A DNA stretch of 64,000 nt from Sphingomonas radiodurans (GTDB lineage: Bacteria > Pseudomonadota > Alphaproteobacteria > Sphingomonadales > Sphingomonadaceae), in assembly GCF_020866845.1 (NCBI RefSeq), contig NZ_CP086594.1, positions 1,364,001 to 1,428,000 of the forward strand. The letters run 5' to 3'. Made by a program: the position numbers and the translations under genes. The notes under the pieces are model-generated. The model was not told the origin of the DNA, did not search any database, and was given only the letters and a program-made list of their open reading frames with translations. Shown one piece after another: positions 48,697 through 57,862 of the stretch; position 1 is the stretch's first letter; each line of letters begins with the position of its first letter.

Positions 48697-50442
48697 ATGC
48701 ACGACCTGATCATTCGTAACGGTACGATCGTCGACGGCTCGGGCGCCGCGCCCTATCGCGGCGATGTCGCGATCGACGGGGACCGGATCGTCGCGCTCGG
48801 CGCTGTCGAAGGCTCCGCCCGGCGCGAGATCGACGCCACCGGCAAACTCGTCACCCCCGGCTGGGTCGACATCCATACGCATTACGACGGCCAGATCACG
48901 TGGGCCTCGCGAATGGATCCGTCCTCGACGCTCGGCGCGACGACCGTCGTCGTCGGCAATTGCGGGGTCGGCTTCGCCCCCGTCCGCCCGCAGGATCACG
49001 ACACGCTGATCCGCCTGATGGAAGGCGTCGAGGACATCCCCGGCGCCGCGCTGCACGAAGGGCTGTCGTGGGAGTGGGAGAGCTTCGGCGAGTACATGGA
49101 CGCCATCGACCAGCTGCCGCACGACATCGACGTCGCTGTCCAGGTGCCGCACGGCGCGCTACGCGTCTATGTGATGGGCCAGCGCGGCGCCGACCGCGAT
49201 CCTGCCACGCCGGAAGAAAACGAAGAAATGCGCCGGCTGACCGCCGAAGCGATCCGCGACGGCGCACTCGGCTTCTCCACCACGCGCACGATGGTCCACC
49301 GCACAGCTGACGGCGATCTTACCCCTACCGTCCGCGCCGCGCGTGCGGAAATGGAGGCGATCGCCCGCGGCATTGCCGACGCCGGATCGGGCGTGATTCA
49401 GTGGGTCTCCGATTTTCAGGACATGGACGAGGAATTCAGCCTCGTGCGCGACCTGACGAAGATTGCCGGCCAGCCGCTCAGTTTCTCGATGGTCCAGGCA
49501 GACGTCGTCCCCAACCAGTGGCGCCAGCTGACCGAGCGACTCGATGCCTCGGTCGCCGAGGGCTATCCGCTCAAGGCGCAGATCGCCGGCCGTCCGGTCG
49601 GGCTGATGCTCGGGCTGCAGGGTTCTGTCCATCCCTTCATCAGCCGGCCGAGCTATCGCGAGATCGCCGATCTACCGCTCGCCGAGAAGGTCGCCCGGAT
49701 GCGTGACCCAGACTATCGCGCGCGGCTGATCGCCGAGATGCCGATGAAGGATCACCCCTTCGTCAACTCGGTCGCCGGCGCGCAGCACAAGATGTTCCGC
49801 ATCACCGACCGCGTCGATTACGAGCCCGATCCTTCGACCAGCCTCGCCGCCGAGGGCGAGCGGCTCGGCCTCCACCCCGACGAGCTCGTCTATGATGCGC
49901 TGCTGGAGGACGAAGGCCGCGCCTTCCTGTTCTTCCCGATGCACAATTACGTCGAAGGCAATCTCGACAACGTCCACGCGATGATCACCAATCCCAATAC
50001 GCTATCCGGCCTGTCGGACGGCGGCGCGCACGTCGGCGCGATCTGCGACGTCAGCCTGCCCACCTTCATGCTCACACACTGGTGCCGCGATCGCACACGC
50101 GGCCCGCTGCTCGACCTTGCGGACACCGTGAAGCAACAGACCCGCGACACCGCGCTCGCCGTCGGCCTCGAGGATCGCGGGTTGATCGCGCCCGGCTATC
50201 TCGCCGACGTCAACGTGATCGATTTCGACGCGCTCGAACTCGGCAAGCCGTACATGGTCTATGATCTGCCGACCGGCGCGCGCCGCCTGATGCAGAAGGC
50301 CAAGGGCTATGTCGCGACGATCAAGTCCGGCCAGGTGATCTACGCCAACGACGAGGCGACAGACTTGCTGCCCGGCAAACTGATCCGCGGGCGGCAACCG
50401 GCCCCCGTCGCTCGCCCCATCCGCGAGGCGGTAGCGGCCTAA
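48697..50442 (+). CDS. Amidohydrolase, N-acyl-D-amino-acid deacylase-like (copy 1)
   Basis: A 581-residue amidohydrolase. The metal motif HTHYD is at 60-64, the D-aminoacylase-type Cys is Cys89 in GNCGVGFAP and the late Asp is Asp441 in [10 protein letters not shown]. In classical D-aminoacylases two more histidines bind metal (His220 and His250 regions); here these positions read QWVSDF near 235-240 and SMVQAD near 264-269, so both histidines are missing. Activity is likely, but metal use must differ. GGGAGAG precedes ATG 48697. A second copy with the same changes is at 52211-53956, so this is a subfamily trait. The substrate could be an N-acyl amino acid or a cyclic amide. Confidence 0.88.
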   Translation: MHDLIIRNGTIVDGSGAAPYRGDVAIDGDRIVALGAVEGSARREIDATGKLVTPGWVDIHTHYDGQITWASRMDPSSTLGATTVVVGNCGVGFAPVRPQDHDTLIRLMEGVEDIPGAALHEGLSWEWESFGEYMDAIDQLPHDIDVAVQVPHGALRVYVMGQRGADRDPATPEENEEMRRLTAEAIRDGALGFSTTRTMVHRTADGDLTPTVRAARAEMEAIARGIADAGSGVIQWVSDFQDMDEEFSLVRDLTKIAGQPLSFSMVQADVVPNQWRQLTERLDASVAEGYPLKAQIAGRPVGLMLGLQGSVHPFISRPSYREIADLPLAEKVARMRDPDYRARLIAEMPMKDHPFVNSVAGAQHKMFRITDRVDYEPDPSTSLAAEGERLGLHPDELVYDALLEDEGRAFLFFPMHNYVEGNLDNVHAMITNPNTLSGLSDGGAHVGAICDVSLPTFMLTHWCRDRTRGPLLDLADTVKQQTRDTALAVGLEDRGLIAPGYLADVNVIDFDALELGKPYMVYDLPTGARRLMQKAKGYVATIKSGQVIYANDEATDLLPGKLIRGRQPAPVARPIREAVAA

Positions 50443-50447
50443 CCAGC

Positions 50448-51332
50448 GTGGAACCCCTGATTATCGAAGCCGCACTCAACGGCGCGACGCCCAAGGCGCG
50501 GAATCCCAACGTGCCGGTCTCGCCGGAGGAGATCACCGCCGGAGCCCTTGCCGCAATGGAGGCGGGTGCGGCGATCGTCCACACGCACATCGAGCGGATG
50601 GACATGACCGGCGGCGCGGCGGTGGTGCGCTACATGGAAGGCTATGCGCCCGTGCTCGCCGCGCGGCCCGACGCGATCTTGTGGGGTACGGTGGCGACCG
50701 GGCCGGATGTTGAGGCCCGCTTCGGCCACTATCGCGGGCTCGCAGTGGCAGGCGTGCGGATGGGCGCGTTCGATCCGGGCTCGGTCAACCTCGGCACGCA
50801 TGGCGCGAACGGCCTGCCGGGTGCCTCGATCGTCTACGCCACGTCATACCGCGACATCGCCTGGCTCGCCGACCTGCACCACGAGGAAAAGCTCGGCCCA
50901 GCGATCGCGATCTACGAGCCCGGCTGGCTGCGCACCACGCTCGCCTATGAGAAGGCGGGGAAGCTGCCTGCCGGCGCTTTCGTGAAGCTCTATTTCGGCG
51001 GGCGATACAATTTCCTCGATGGCAAGCGCAGCGACGTAACCTTCGGCTTGCCACCGACCGAAAAGGCGCTCGATGCCTATCTTGAGCTGCTCGAAGGATC
51101 GTCGTTGCCTTGGGCGGTCGCGGCGATTGGCGATTGCGTGATCGAGACCGGCCTGGCGAGCCTCGCGATCGCGCGCGGCGGTCACGTCCGCGTCGGGCTG
51201 GAAGACTTCGGTGGCCAGCGCAAGCCGGGCAACCTCGAGTTGATTGCCGAAGTGGTGGCGTTGGCGGCAGACGCCGGGCGGCCGCTGGCTAGCCCGACCG
51301 ATGCGGCGCGCATTCTTGGTTTGCCACGATGA
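50448..51332 (+). CDS. BKACE-family enzyme (beta-keto acid cleavage, DUF849)
   Basis: A 294-residue TIM-barrel protein of the 3-keto-5-aminohexanoate cleavage enzyme family. Zinc-site residues are His45 and His47 in VHTHIE and Glu252 in VRVGLEDF, with EAALNGATPKA at the N-terminus. BKACE enzymes take a beta-keto acid and acetyl-CoA and give acetoacetate and a new CoA thioester. Which beta-keto acid is used cannot be read here; family activities are diverse. It starts with GTG at 50448, 5 bases after the previous stop, in a unit between two amidohydrolases and an IclR regulator. Confidence 0.9.
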   Translation: MEPLIIEAALNGATPKARNPNVPVSPEEITAGALAAMEAGAAIVHTHIERMDMTGGAAVVRYMEGYAPVLAARPDAILWGTVATGPDVEARFGHYRGLAVAGVRMGAFDPGSVNLGTHGANGLPGASIVYATSYRDIAWLADLHHEEKLGPAIAIYEPGWLRTTLAYEKAGKLPAGAFVKLYFGGRYNFLDGKRSDVTFGLPPTEKALDAYLELLEGSSLPWAVAAIGDCVIETGLASLAIARGGHVRVGLEDFGGQRKPGNLELIAEVVALAADAGRPLASPTDAARILGLPR

Positions 51333-51368
51333 ATCAACCTCTCCCCGCCCCACGCACTTTCCCCCTTC

Positions 51369-51390
51369 GTGTCGAGCGCAGTCGAGGCAC
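51369..51390. repeat. Degenerate palindrome inside the gap before IclR
   Basis: GTGTCGAGCGCAGTCGAGGC followed by AC reads as an imperfect inverted repeat (GTG, TCGA on the left; TCGA, CAC on the right). Similar strings are common between sphingomonad genes. It lies in the stretch that would be translated only if the early IclR start were used. Confidence 0.5.
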
Positions 51391-51409
51391 CAACCCCAGC
51401 GGGCATACC

Positions 51410-52177
51410 ATGTCCCTAGACTTTGCCCGGGACGAACGCGCGGACCTGGTCAAGCCAGTCGGCGCCGTGATCACCGCGCTCGCGATCCTGCGCTGCATCG
51501 GCCGCCACCGCGAGGCGCTGCGCCTGTCCGACATCGTCCGCGAGGAATCGATCAACGCCTCCACCGCGCACGCCATCCTGCGCACGCTCGAACACGAAGG
51601 ACTCGTTGCCTTCGACCGCCGAACCAAACGCTACACGCTCGCCAGCGGCCTCACCGATCTCGCCGCGCCGCTCACTGAGCGCGACGATCCCGCGATGCGC
51701 GCCGCCAACGCGATGGCCGCCGCCGCGCAGGAACTGCACGCCACGATCGGCTTATGGCGCCGCGTCGGCGACGAGGTCGAGTTGCTTCACGTCGCCGACA
51801 GCTCGGCGACGATGCGCGTCGCCTTCACCATCGGTCGCCGCCTGCCGATGCTGCTCGGCGCAATGGGGCGCCTGGTCGCGGCCCGCGGCGATTTCGACGA
51901 AGCGACGCTGGAGCGCGGCTTCGAAGCAGTGCCCTGGGCGATCGTCCCCGATTACACGACGTGGCGCGCGGAAGTCGCGACTGCCCAGCGCGACGCGATC
52001 GGGCTCGATCACGGCCACGTCAACGCCGGCATCCTCGGGGTCGCCGTCCCGGTCGAGCATGACGGCCCGCTCCGCCACGTCGTCGCCGCCGCGATGTTCG
52101 ACGCCGGCCCGCATCCGGACACCACCGTCATCGTCGATCGCTTGCGCGCCGTCGCAGCGGTCGCCGGCGACCAATAA
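51410..52177 (+). CDS. IclR-family transcriptional regulator
   Basis: A 255-residue regulator from ATG 51410. The N-terminal winged helix has LRLSDIVREESINASTAHAILRTLEHEGLVAF, and the C-terminal ligand domain has GVAVPVEHDGPLRHVVAAAMF, typical of IclR. An ATG at 51329 overlaps the previous stop by 4 bases and would give 282 residues, but the extra 27 residues translate a palindromic repeat, so I prefer 51410. It lies between BKACE and the second amidohydrolase and probably controls the unit 48697-53956 in response to its substrate. Confidence 0.85.
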   Translation: MSLDFARDERADLVKPVGAVITALAILRCIGRHREALRLSDIVREESINASTAHAILRTLEHEGLVAFDRRTKRYTLASGLTDLAAPLTERDDPAMRAANAMAAAAQELHATIGLWRRVGDEVELLHVADSSATMRVAFTIGRRLPMLLGAMGRLVAARGDFDEATLERGFEAVPWAIVPDYTTWRAEVATAQRDAIGLDHGHVNAGILGVAVPVEHDGPLRHVVAAAMFDAGPHPDTTVIVDRLRAVAAVAGDQ

Positions 52178-52210
52178 ACACATTCAAAACATAAGCTTAG
52201 GAGAGCCACC

Positions 52211-53956
52211 ATGTACGACCTGCTCGTCAAGAACGGCACCATCGTCGACGGCACCGGCGCCCCCAGCTTCCGCGGTGACCTGGCTGTGCGCGACGGCAAG
52301 ATCGTCGCGGTCGGAGACGCCTCCGGCCCCGCCCGCGAGACGATCGACGCCGAAGGTTGCATCGTCACACCAGGCTTCGTCGACATCCATACGCACTACG
52401 ATGGTCAAGTTTCGTGGGATCAAGTCCTCGCCCCCTCCTCGATCAACGGCGTCACTTCGGCCGCAATGGGCAATTGCGGCGTGGGGTTCGCGCCCGCGCG
52501 CGCTGACAAGCACGATTGGCTGATCCAGTTGCTCGAAGGCGTCGAAGACATCCCCGGCACTGCGCTTGCCGAAGGGCTGACATGGGATTGGGAGAGCTTC
52601 CCCGACTATCTCGACGCGCTCAGCCAGCGCGAATATGCAATCGATCTCGGCGCCCACCTCCCCCACGCCGCGCTCCGCGCCTATGTTATGGGTGACCGCG
52701 GCGGCGATCACCTTGAACGTCCCTCGACGGGCGAGATCGAGCGGATGGCGCGGCTGACCGCTGAAGCGATGGAGGCCGGCGCGCTCGGCTTCACCACATC
52801 GCGCACGCACGCCCACCGTAGCCGTGACGGCCTCAATATCGGTACGCTGACCGCGGAAGATCCCGAACTGCTGGGGATCGTCGGTGCGCTGCGGCAGACC
52901 GGCAAGGGTGTGATCCAGCTGATCTCGGACGCGTATCTTACGGCGGACGACGCGTTCGCCACCGCTGAACTCCAGCTGATCCGCCGCCTCGCCGAGACGA
53001 GCGGCCGCCGCCTGTCGTTCACCGTGCAGCAGACCGACGACTCGCCCGATCGGTGGAAGAGCATCTATCGAGAGATCGATCAGATGGTCGCCGATGGTCT
53101 GCCCGTCAGTGCGCAAGTCGCACCGCGCCCGATTGGAGCGATCCTCTCGTTCGCCTCCACCACCAATCCATTCATCGTCGCACGCACCTATCGCCGGATC
53201 GCCGCCGAGAGCGCCAGCATCGACGCACGGTTGCAGGCGCTCGCTGACCCGGCGGTGCGTGCCGCGATATTGGAAGAACATGCCGCCTTCCACGCAAGCG
53301 AGGGCTTCATCGCCATCATCACGCGCGGCTTCACCCGCATGTTCCGGATGACCGACCCGGTCGATTATGAACCGCACGAAAGCCAGTCGCTTGGCGCGGA
53401 GGCAGGACGCGCCGGGGTCGATCCCGCAGCGTTCGTCTACGACACGCTGATGGAAGAAGGCGGCCGTCGGCTCCTATACATGCCGTTGATCAACTATGCA
53501 CACGGCAACCTCGACGACGTGCATGGCATGTTGACGGGCAACCATGTGCTTTACGGTCTCTCAGATGGCGGCGCGCATTGCGGGACGATCTGCGACGGCA
53601 GCTTCCCGACCACCACGGTCGCCTTATGGTCGCGCGGCAACAAGGCCGGGCTGTCGACCCCGCTCGAACGTCTCGTCCACGGCTATTCGCAAAAGAACGC
53701 GGCGCATGTCGGCTGGTACGATCGCGGCGTGCTCGCGCCAGGCTACCTCGCCGACATAAATGTAATCTCGCTTGACGAACTCGCGCTTGCGCCGCCGGAA
53801 ATCGTTCAGGATCTGCCGGCAGGCGGCACACGCCTGCTCCAGCAACCCCGCGGGTATCGTGCTACGGTTAAGTCGGGGGTGCCGACGTTCTCACGCGGTG
53901 CCTGGACTGGGCGGACGCCGGGGCGGTTATTGCGGGGGGCGCAGGCGTTTGGCTGA
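52211..53956 (+). CDS. Amidohydrolase, N-acyl-D-amino-acid deacylase-like (copy 2)
   Basis: A 581-residue paralogue of the gene at 48697-50442. It has [21 protein letters not shown] and [10 protein letters not shown], and again lacks the two classical histidines (QLISDAY and FTVQQTDD at those positions). A Cys follows the Asp motif ([10 protein letters not shown]), where copy 1 has Val. Overall the two copies align along their full length with few gaps. AGGAGAG precedes the ATG. It ends the plus-strand unit of amidohydrolase, BKACE, IclR, amidohydrolase. Two copies suggest two stereoisomers or two related substrates. Confidence 0.88.
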   Translation: MYDLLVKNGTIVDGTGAPSFRGDLAVRDGKIVAVGDASGPARETIDAEGCIVTPGFVDIHTHYDGQVSWDQVLAPSSINGVTSAAMGNCGVGFAPARADKHDWLIQLLEGVEDIPGTALAEGLTWDWESFPDYLDALSQREYAIDLGAHLPHAALRAYVMGDRGGDHLERPSTGEIERMARLTAEAMEAGALGFTTSRTHAHRSRDGLNIGTLTAEDPELLGIVGALRQTGKGVIQLISDAYLTADDAFATAELQLIRRLAETSGRRLSFTVQQTDDSPDRWKSIYREIDQMVADGLPVSAQVAPRPIGAILSFASTTNPFIVARTYRRIAAESASIDARLQALADPAVRAAILEEHAAFHASEGFIAIITRGFTRMFRMTDPVDYEPHESQSLGAEAGRAGVDPAAFVYDTLMEEGGRRLLYMPLINYAHGNLDDVHGMLTGNHVLYGLSDGGAHCGTICDGSFPTTTVALWSRGNKAGLSTPLERLVHGYSQKNAAHVGWYDRGVLAPGYLADINVISLDELALAPPEIVQDLPAGGTRLLQQPRGYRATVKSGVPTFSRGAWTGRTPGRLLRGAQAFG

Positions 53957-54013
53957 AGGCACGGGACGCCATGTTAGCCTTGTCCTAACGAGACCCGCGC
54001 TAGAGGCGGCGCG

Positions 54014-55156
54014 ATGCAGTGTCTCGCCTGGACTCTTCTCCTGCTGCCGGTAGCTATCTTCGCTGGCTATCCGGCGCTGATGCTCGCTGCGGCGGCGACG
54101 CGGCCGCGGCGTTTTACACCACAAGTCAGCGCCTTACCGTCCATTACGATCCTCATCGGGGCGCACAACGAAGCCGCAAATATCGGCGATAAGCTCGCGT
54201 CTGTTGGTGCGGCGCTTGCCGAATGGCGCGGTGAGGCGGAAGTGATCGTGGCCGACGATGGATCGACCGATGACACCGCCGCGATCGCCGAGGCGCAGGG
54301 CGCGCGCGTGCTGCGGTGCCCGCGCGGCGGCAAGGCGGCTGCGCTTAACATAGCTATTTCAAAGGCTTGTGGCGACATCATTGTGATGACGGATGCCGAT
54401 CCACTGTTCGATGCGGCGACGATCCCCGCCATTCTCGCGCCGTTCGCCGATCCGGAGGTCGGCGCGGTCGCCGGACGGGTCGAGACGATCATTCCCCGCG
54501 ATCGGGGCAAAGGCGGGCGATTTTCGGGGGCTGACCGGTGGTTTCGACTCTATGAATCCGCCTTGCGCGGGGCGGAAGACCGACTTTTCGGCTGCATCTC
54601 TGCCGACGGGGGTCTGTATGCCATCCGCCGCTCGCTGGTCCCGATCGTACCGGCCGATGTGACCGACGATTTCCACATCAGCACGGCGGCGGTCGCGGCC
54701 GGCTATCGCATCGCCTTTGCCGATGACGCGCGGGTCTGGGAGCATAGCATCGGCGGCGGGCGGCAGCAGTTTCGCCGCCGCGTGCGGATCACCGTGCGCG
54801 GGCTCACCGCGCTGTGGCGCCGACGCGCGCTGATGAACCCCTTCGTGACCGGCTGGTATGCGCCGGCGCTGGTGCTGCACAAGGTAGGCCGACGGCTCGC
54901 GCCCTTGTGCCTGCTGCCACTGTGGCTGGTCAGTGGGTGGCTCGGCGTGCAGGGGTCGGCGTGGTGGGCGCTCATCGCCTTGGGGTTGACCGGTGCGGCA
55001 CTGGTCGCGCTCGCGGGAGCGGCGGGGGTGCGGCTGCGCGGACCGCTCAAGCTGGTGCATGGCGCGATGCTGCATCTCGCGGGGCTCGCCACCGGCACGA
55101 TCCTGTTCGCGATCGGGCGGCGCTACGCACAATGGACGCCGCAGAAGCAGGCATGA
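54014..55156 (+). CDS. Family 2 glycosyltransferase (membrane)
   Basis: A 380-residue glycosyltransferase. An N-terminal helix (TLLLLPVAIFAGYPALMLAAA) precedes the GT-A domain, which has ITILIGAHNEAANI, the nucleotide-sugar Asp in VIVADDGSTDD, the metal motif MTDADP, TDDFH and QQFRRR (the Q-x2-R-x-W-like end motif). Two or three further helices end the protein. The layout is that of processive or polymerising GT2 enzymes for exopolysaccharide or hyaluronan-like synthesis. Its stop overlaps the next start by 4 bases. It opens the polysaccharide cluster. Confidence 0.92.
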   Translation: MQCLAWTLLLLPVAIFAGYPALMLAAAATRPRRFTPQVSALPSITILIGAHNEAANIGDKLASVGAALAEWRGEAEVIVADDGSTDDTAAIAEAQGARVLRCPRGGKAAALNIAISKACGDIIVMTDADPLFDAATIPAILAPFADPEVGAVAGRVETIIPRDRGKGGRFSGADRWFRLYESALRGAEDRLFGCISADGGLYAIRRSLVPIVPADVTDDFHISTAAVAAGYRIAFADDARVWEHSIGGGRQQFRRRVRITVRGLTALWRRRALMNPFVTGWYAPALVLHKVGRRLAPLCLLPLWLVSGWLGVQGSAWWALIALGLTGAALVALAGAAGVRLRGPLKLVHGAMLHLAGLATGTILFAIGRRYAQWTPQKQA

Positions 55157-55845
55157 TGCGAGTCCTGCTGTCTCTCCTGGCGCTTGCCGCCGGCCCCTCG
55201 AGCGGCGGCTTCGTCGAGGATTTCGAGCATGACATGCGGATCGGCCAAGGGGGCCGCTGGGCGCTCGCGCAACAGATCAACGGGCGCGTCCGGTTGGTGC
55301 CCGCGCCGGCGCGTTCGGGCCGCGCATTGCTCGCCACGGCGGGGCCGAAGCGGGGGGAAACAGTGGCCAAGGCCGATCTCGTCGCACGGGTGGCGACGAT
55401 GCCGGCCGGCACGCAGCTGTCGATCGCGTTCGATCTTCGCATCCCGGCCGCCAGCCCGCGCGATTCGCTGCAGCTGGTCGACGTCGAGTGCGCGATCTGC
55501 GGCGAAAGCGGCAATCCGGGCATTCGGCTATACCTGCGACGCGGTCGCCTGCGCATCGATCGCGCCAAGATCGGCATCCGCCACGCCTGGACGCGTGACG
55601 ATGCGCCCGTACTCGCGCCCGACCGCTGGCATCGCATCACCTGGCAGCTTCGACTCGATCCCGGCGAAGCCGGTGCGGCGCGCGTCCTACTCGACGGGCG
55701 CGAAGTGCTCGCCGCGCGCGGCGCAACGCTGGCGGACACGCCACGCATCGGCGCCGATCGCGTTCAGATCGGCATTACGGCAAACTCGAATGCCGTGCCG
55801 GCGATGGCTTGGTTCGACAATATCGCAGTGACGGTCCGCCGCTGA
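55153..55845 (+). CDS. Secreted concanavalin-like protein (polysaccharide lyase-like)
   Basis: A 230-residue protein beginning with a short hydrophobic signal-like segment (MMRVLLSLLALAAG), then a jelly-roll domain: GFVEDFEHDMRIGQGGRWALA, LSIAFDLRIP, GNPGIRLYLRRGRLRI, DRWHRITWQLRL and a final WFDNIAVTV. Such folds occur in heparin lyase-type enzymes and lectin-like carbohydrate binders. A pair of Cys (CAIC) sits in the middle. It is coupled to the GT2 gene by a 4-base overlap, so it probably binds or trims the polymer made by that enzyme. Catalytic residues cannot be assigned with confidence. Confidence 0.7.
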   Translation: MMRVLLSLLALAAGPSSGGFVEDFEHDMRIGQGGRWALAQQINGRVRLVPAPARSGRALLATAGPKRGETVAKADLVARVATMPAGTQLSIAFDLRIPAASPRDSLQLVDVECAICGESGNPGIRLYLRRGRLRIDRAKIGIRHAWTRDDAPVLAPDRWHRITWQLRLDPGEAGAARVLLDGREVLAARGATLADTPRIGADRVQIGITANSNAVPAMAWFDNIAVTVRR

Positions 55846-55848
55846 TCC

Positions 55849-56574
55849 TCAGCAGGCGCCATCACCCTTCTTCACCGCGTTGATGGTGCGGACGATCAAG
55901 TGCAGATCCTGCTTTGCGGAAAGCGACCTGATGTAGCGCATGTCGAGCTCCGCGCGCTCGTCAAAATCGATGTTCGCCCGGCCCGAGACTTGCCACAGCC
56001 CGGTCAAGCCCGGCTTCGCCGCAAGCCGCGGCAAGTGCGGCATACGATAGGTGCTGGCATCGAACGACGTCGGTCGCGGGCCGACCAGTGCCATGTCGCC
56101 GCGCACGACGTTCCACAGGTTCGGCAGCTCGTCGATGCTGGTCTTGCGCAGAATGCGCCCGACGCGCGTGACACGCGGATCATTGGCAAGCTTGAAATCG
56201 GGCGAATCCGGCGCGTGGATGTTGTGCGCGCGCAGCTTCGCCTTCAGCGCCTCGGCGTCCACCACCATGGTGCGAAACTTGAACAGGCGAAAGCGGTGGC
56301 CGAGATATCCGGTGCGACGTTGAATGAAAAACACGGGGCCACGATCGTCGAGCTTGATCGCGATCGCGACGATCACGAGCAGCGGTGACAGCACGATCAG
56401 CGCTGCCAACGCGACCACCGCGTCGAACACAGGCTTCAGCCGCCGTGCATAGCTGCCACGCCGAACCTCGAGATGCAGCGGAACACCGCGCATGTCGCTT
56501 TCGAATCGCACCCGCCGCGCCATATCCTGGCGCCGCTCGGTCGGAAAAGCTTCGGTAGGTGCGTGATCGGTCAT
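55849..56574 (-). CDS. Undecaprenyl-phosphate sugar-1-phosphate transferase (initiating)
   Basis: A 241-residue priming transferase. One transmembrane re-entrant helix (FDAVVALAALIVLSPLLVIVAIAI) precedes the catalytic domain with FIQRRTGYLGHRFRLFKFRTMVVDAEA, KTSIDELPNLWNVVRGDMALVGPRP and KPGLTGLWQVSGR. It lacks the long N-terminal membrane domain of WbaP, so it is the short PglC/ExoY-like form. It loads the first sugar phosphate on the lipid carrier and starts repeat-unit synthesis. It is the third gene of a minus-strand unit with the deacetylase and a GNAT protein and converges with the jelly-roll gene with 3 bases between stops. Confidence 0.93.
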   Translation of the reverse strand: MTDHAPTEAFPTERRQDMARRVRFESDMRGVPLHLEVRRGSYARRLKPVFDAVVALAALIVLSPLLVIVAIAIKLDDRGPVFFIQRRTGYLGHRFRLFKFRTMVVDAEALKAKLRAHNIHAPDSPDFKLANDPRVTRVGRILRKTSIDELPNLWNVVRGDMALVGPRPTSFDASTYRMPHLPRLAAKPGLTGLWQVSGRANIDFDERAELDMRYIRSLSAKQDLHLIVRTINAVKKGDGAC

Positions 56575-56665
56575 CTAGAATCGCGTTTGAGGGCTGCCGC
56601 GGCATACCGCCAATGACAATTCTTTCGGTTTTTTGCGTGGCAAAAGAGAGTTAACGGCAGAAATA

Positions 56666-57862
56666 CTAACAAAAATCATCGCCGAGGCGCGAACGCAGCG
56701 CGATCATAAAGCGTCTGAACGCCTGCATCGGCGCGAGGAGCAGATACCAATAATGGTTGCCCTGCATCAGCCGTACCGACGCACGCAGGTACAGCGCTTC
56801 GGCAGGCAACCAGCGAAAGCCTAAAGCGCGATCATCGATGTGGAGGCGCGAGAGCACCTCCGCTGGTTCCTCGGCCGTATTGCGCCTCTTGCCACCGGTA
56901 GAAGCCACATAGCCGAGCCGCCGGGCGATCTCCCGACCCTCGTTGCCGACCTTGTTCTCGGGCCAGCAGAATATGCGCGGTGGGCTGCCCAATCGTTGGC
57001 TGAAAGTCGTCCGACAGGCGACGAGGTCGCGCTCGATCCGTCCGACGAACGCGGTCGTATCCTCGCGCGCGCTGCCGATCCAGGCGCGTTCGGCGAGCGC
57101 CAAGCCGGATGCCGGGATCGGGCTGCCGAGCGGCACCGCGGCGGGCGCCGCCATGCGAAACCAGTCGTGCTTGGGCCCCGGCGTCGCCGCCCATTGCATC
57201 CAGGCATGCTGGCGCCAGTTCGCGGCATCGAGCCTGCCAACGATCTTGTCCGACGTCGGCACGCGCGCATGGTCCACGCCGTGCGGCTCGACCTCGAAGC
57301 CGAACGCACGCAAATCAATGAGTTCGGCCCAGCGCATATAGCCTTCGCCGCTGCCATCGTGGCGCGGCCGATCGTCGGGCTCGATAAAGTCAAGTGACGG
57401 AAAAAAGGTCGCCGGCATGGCATGGCGCTGCAGCAGCGGCATCGCATACTGGTGATTGTCGAGATAGCCGTCGTCGAAATGCAGCACGACCGAACGATCG
57501 GGCACCGGCTCACCAGCTCGCCGTCGCTCGACGAATTCGCGTGTCGCGATCACCTTGGCGCCGATCCGATCGAGGGTCGCGAGGTGGCGCGCGAAGGTAT
57601 CGGGATGAACGGCGATATCACGCGACCACGGCAGCCAACCGGGTTGCGGACTAATCGAGTGATACGTCAGAATGGCGACGCCTGGCGGGGCAATCATCAC
57701 GCGATGACCCGCCACCAGCGCAAGCAGCACGGCCAATGCCGCGGCAATTAGCCCGAGCGCTCCCGGGATCAGCAGCACGATCGCCGCCGCCGAAACGATG
57801 CCGGCGCCCAGCATTGCGCTCCAGCGTAACACGCGGCGGCGCCGTTCCTCCTTGCGCGTCAT
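56666..57862 (-). CDS. Polysaccharide deacetylase family protein (membrane anchored)
   Basis: A 398-residue protein. Two hydrophobic helices (residues about 20-60) precede a NodB-like domain with GVAILTYHSIS, VVLHFDDGYLDN (metal Asp pair) and PATFFPSL. The later segment has FEVEPHGVDHARVP, where the His-x-His-like metal ligands are less canonical. It would remove acetyl groups from a polymer on the periplasmic side. ATG 57862 overlaps the GNAT stop by 4 bases. A 91-base gap follows before the sugar transferase, and it shows no recognised element. Confidence 0.88.
   Translation of the reverse strand: MTRKEERRRRVLRWSAMLGAGIVSAAAIVLLIPGALGLIAAALAVLLALVAGHRVMIAPPGVAILTYHSISPQPGWLPWSRDIAVHPDTFARHLATLDRIGAKVIATREFVERRRAGEPVPDRSVVLHFDDGYLDNHQYAMPLLQRHAMPATFFPSLDFIEPDDRPRHDGSGEGYMRWAELIDLRAFGFEVEPHGVDHARVPTSDKIVGRLDAANWRQHAWMQWAATPGPKHDWFRMAAPAAVPLGSPIPASGLALAERAWIGSAREDTTAFVGRIERDLVACRTTFSQRLGSPPRIFCWPENKVGNEGREIARRLGYVASTGGKRRNTAEEPAEVLSRLHIDDRALGFRWLPAEALYLRASVRLMQGNHYWYLLLAPMQAFRRFMIALRSRLGDDFC

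Noticed and set aside
51329-51409. Earlier IclR start overlapping the BKACE stop
   Set aside because: The added residues translate a degenerate palindrome; the ATG at 51410 gives a normal IclR length.
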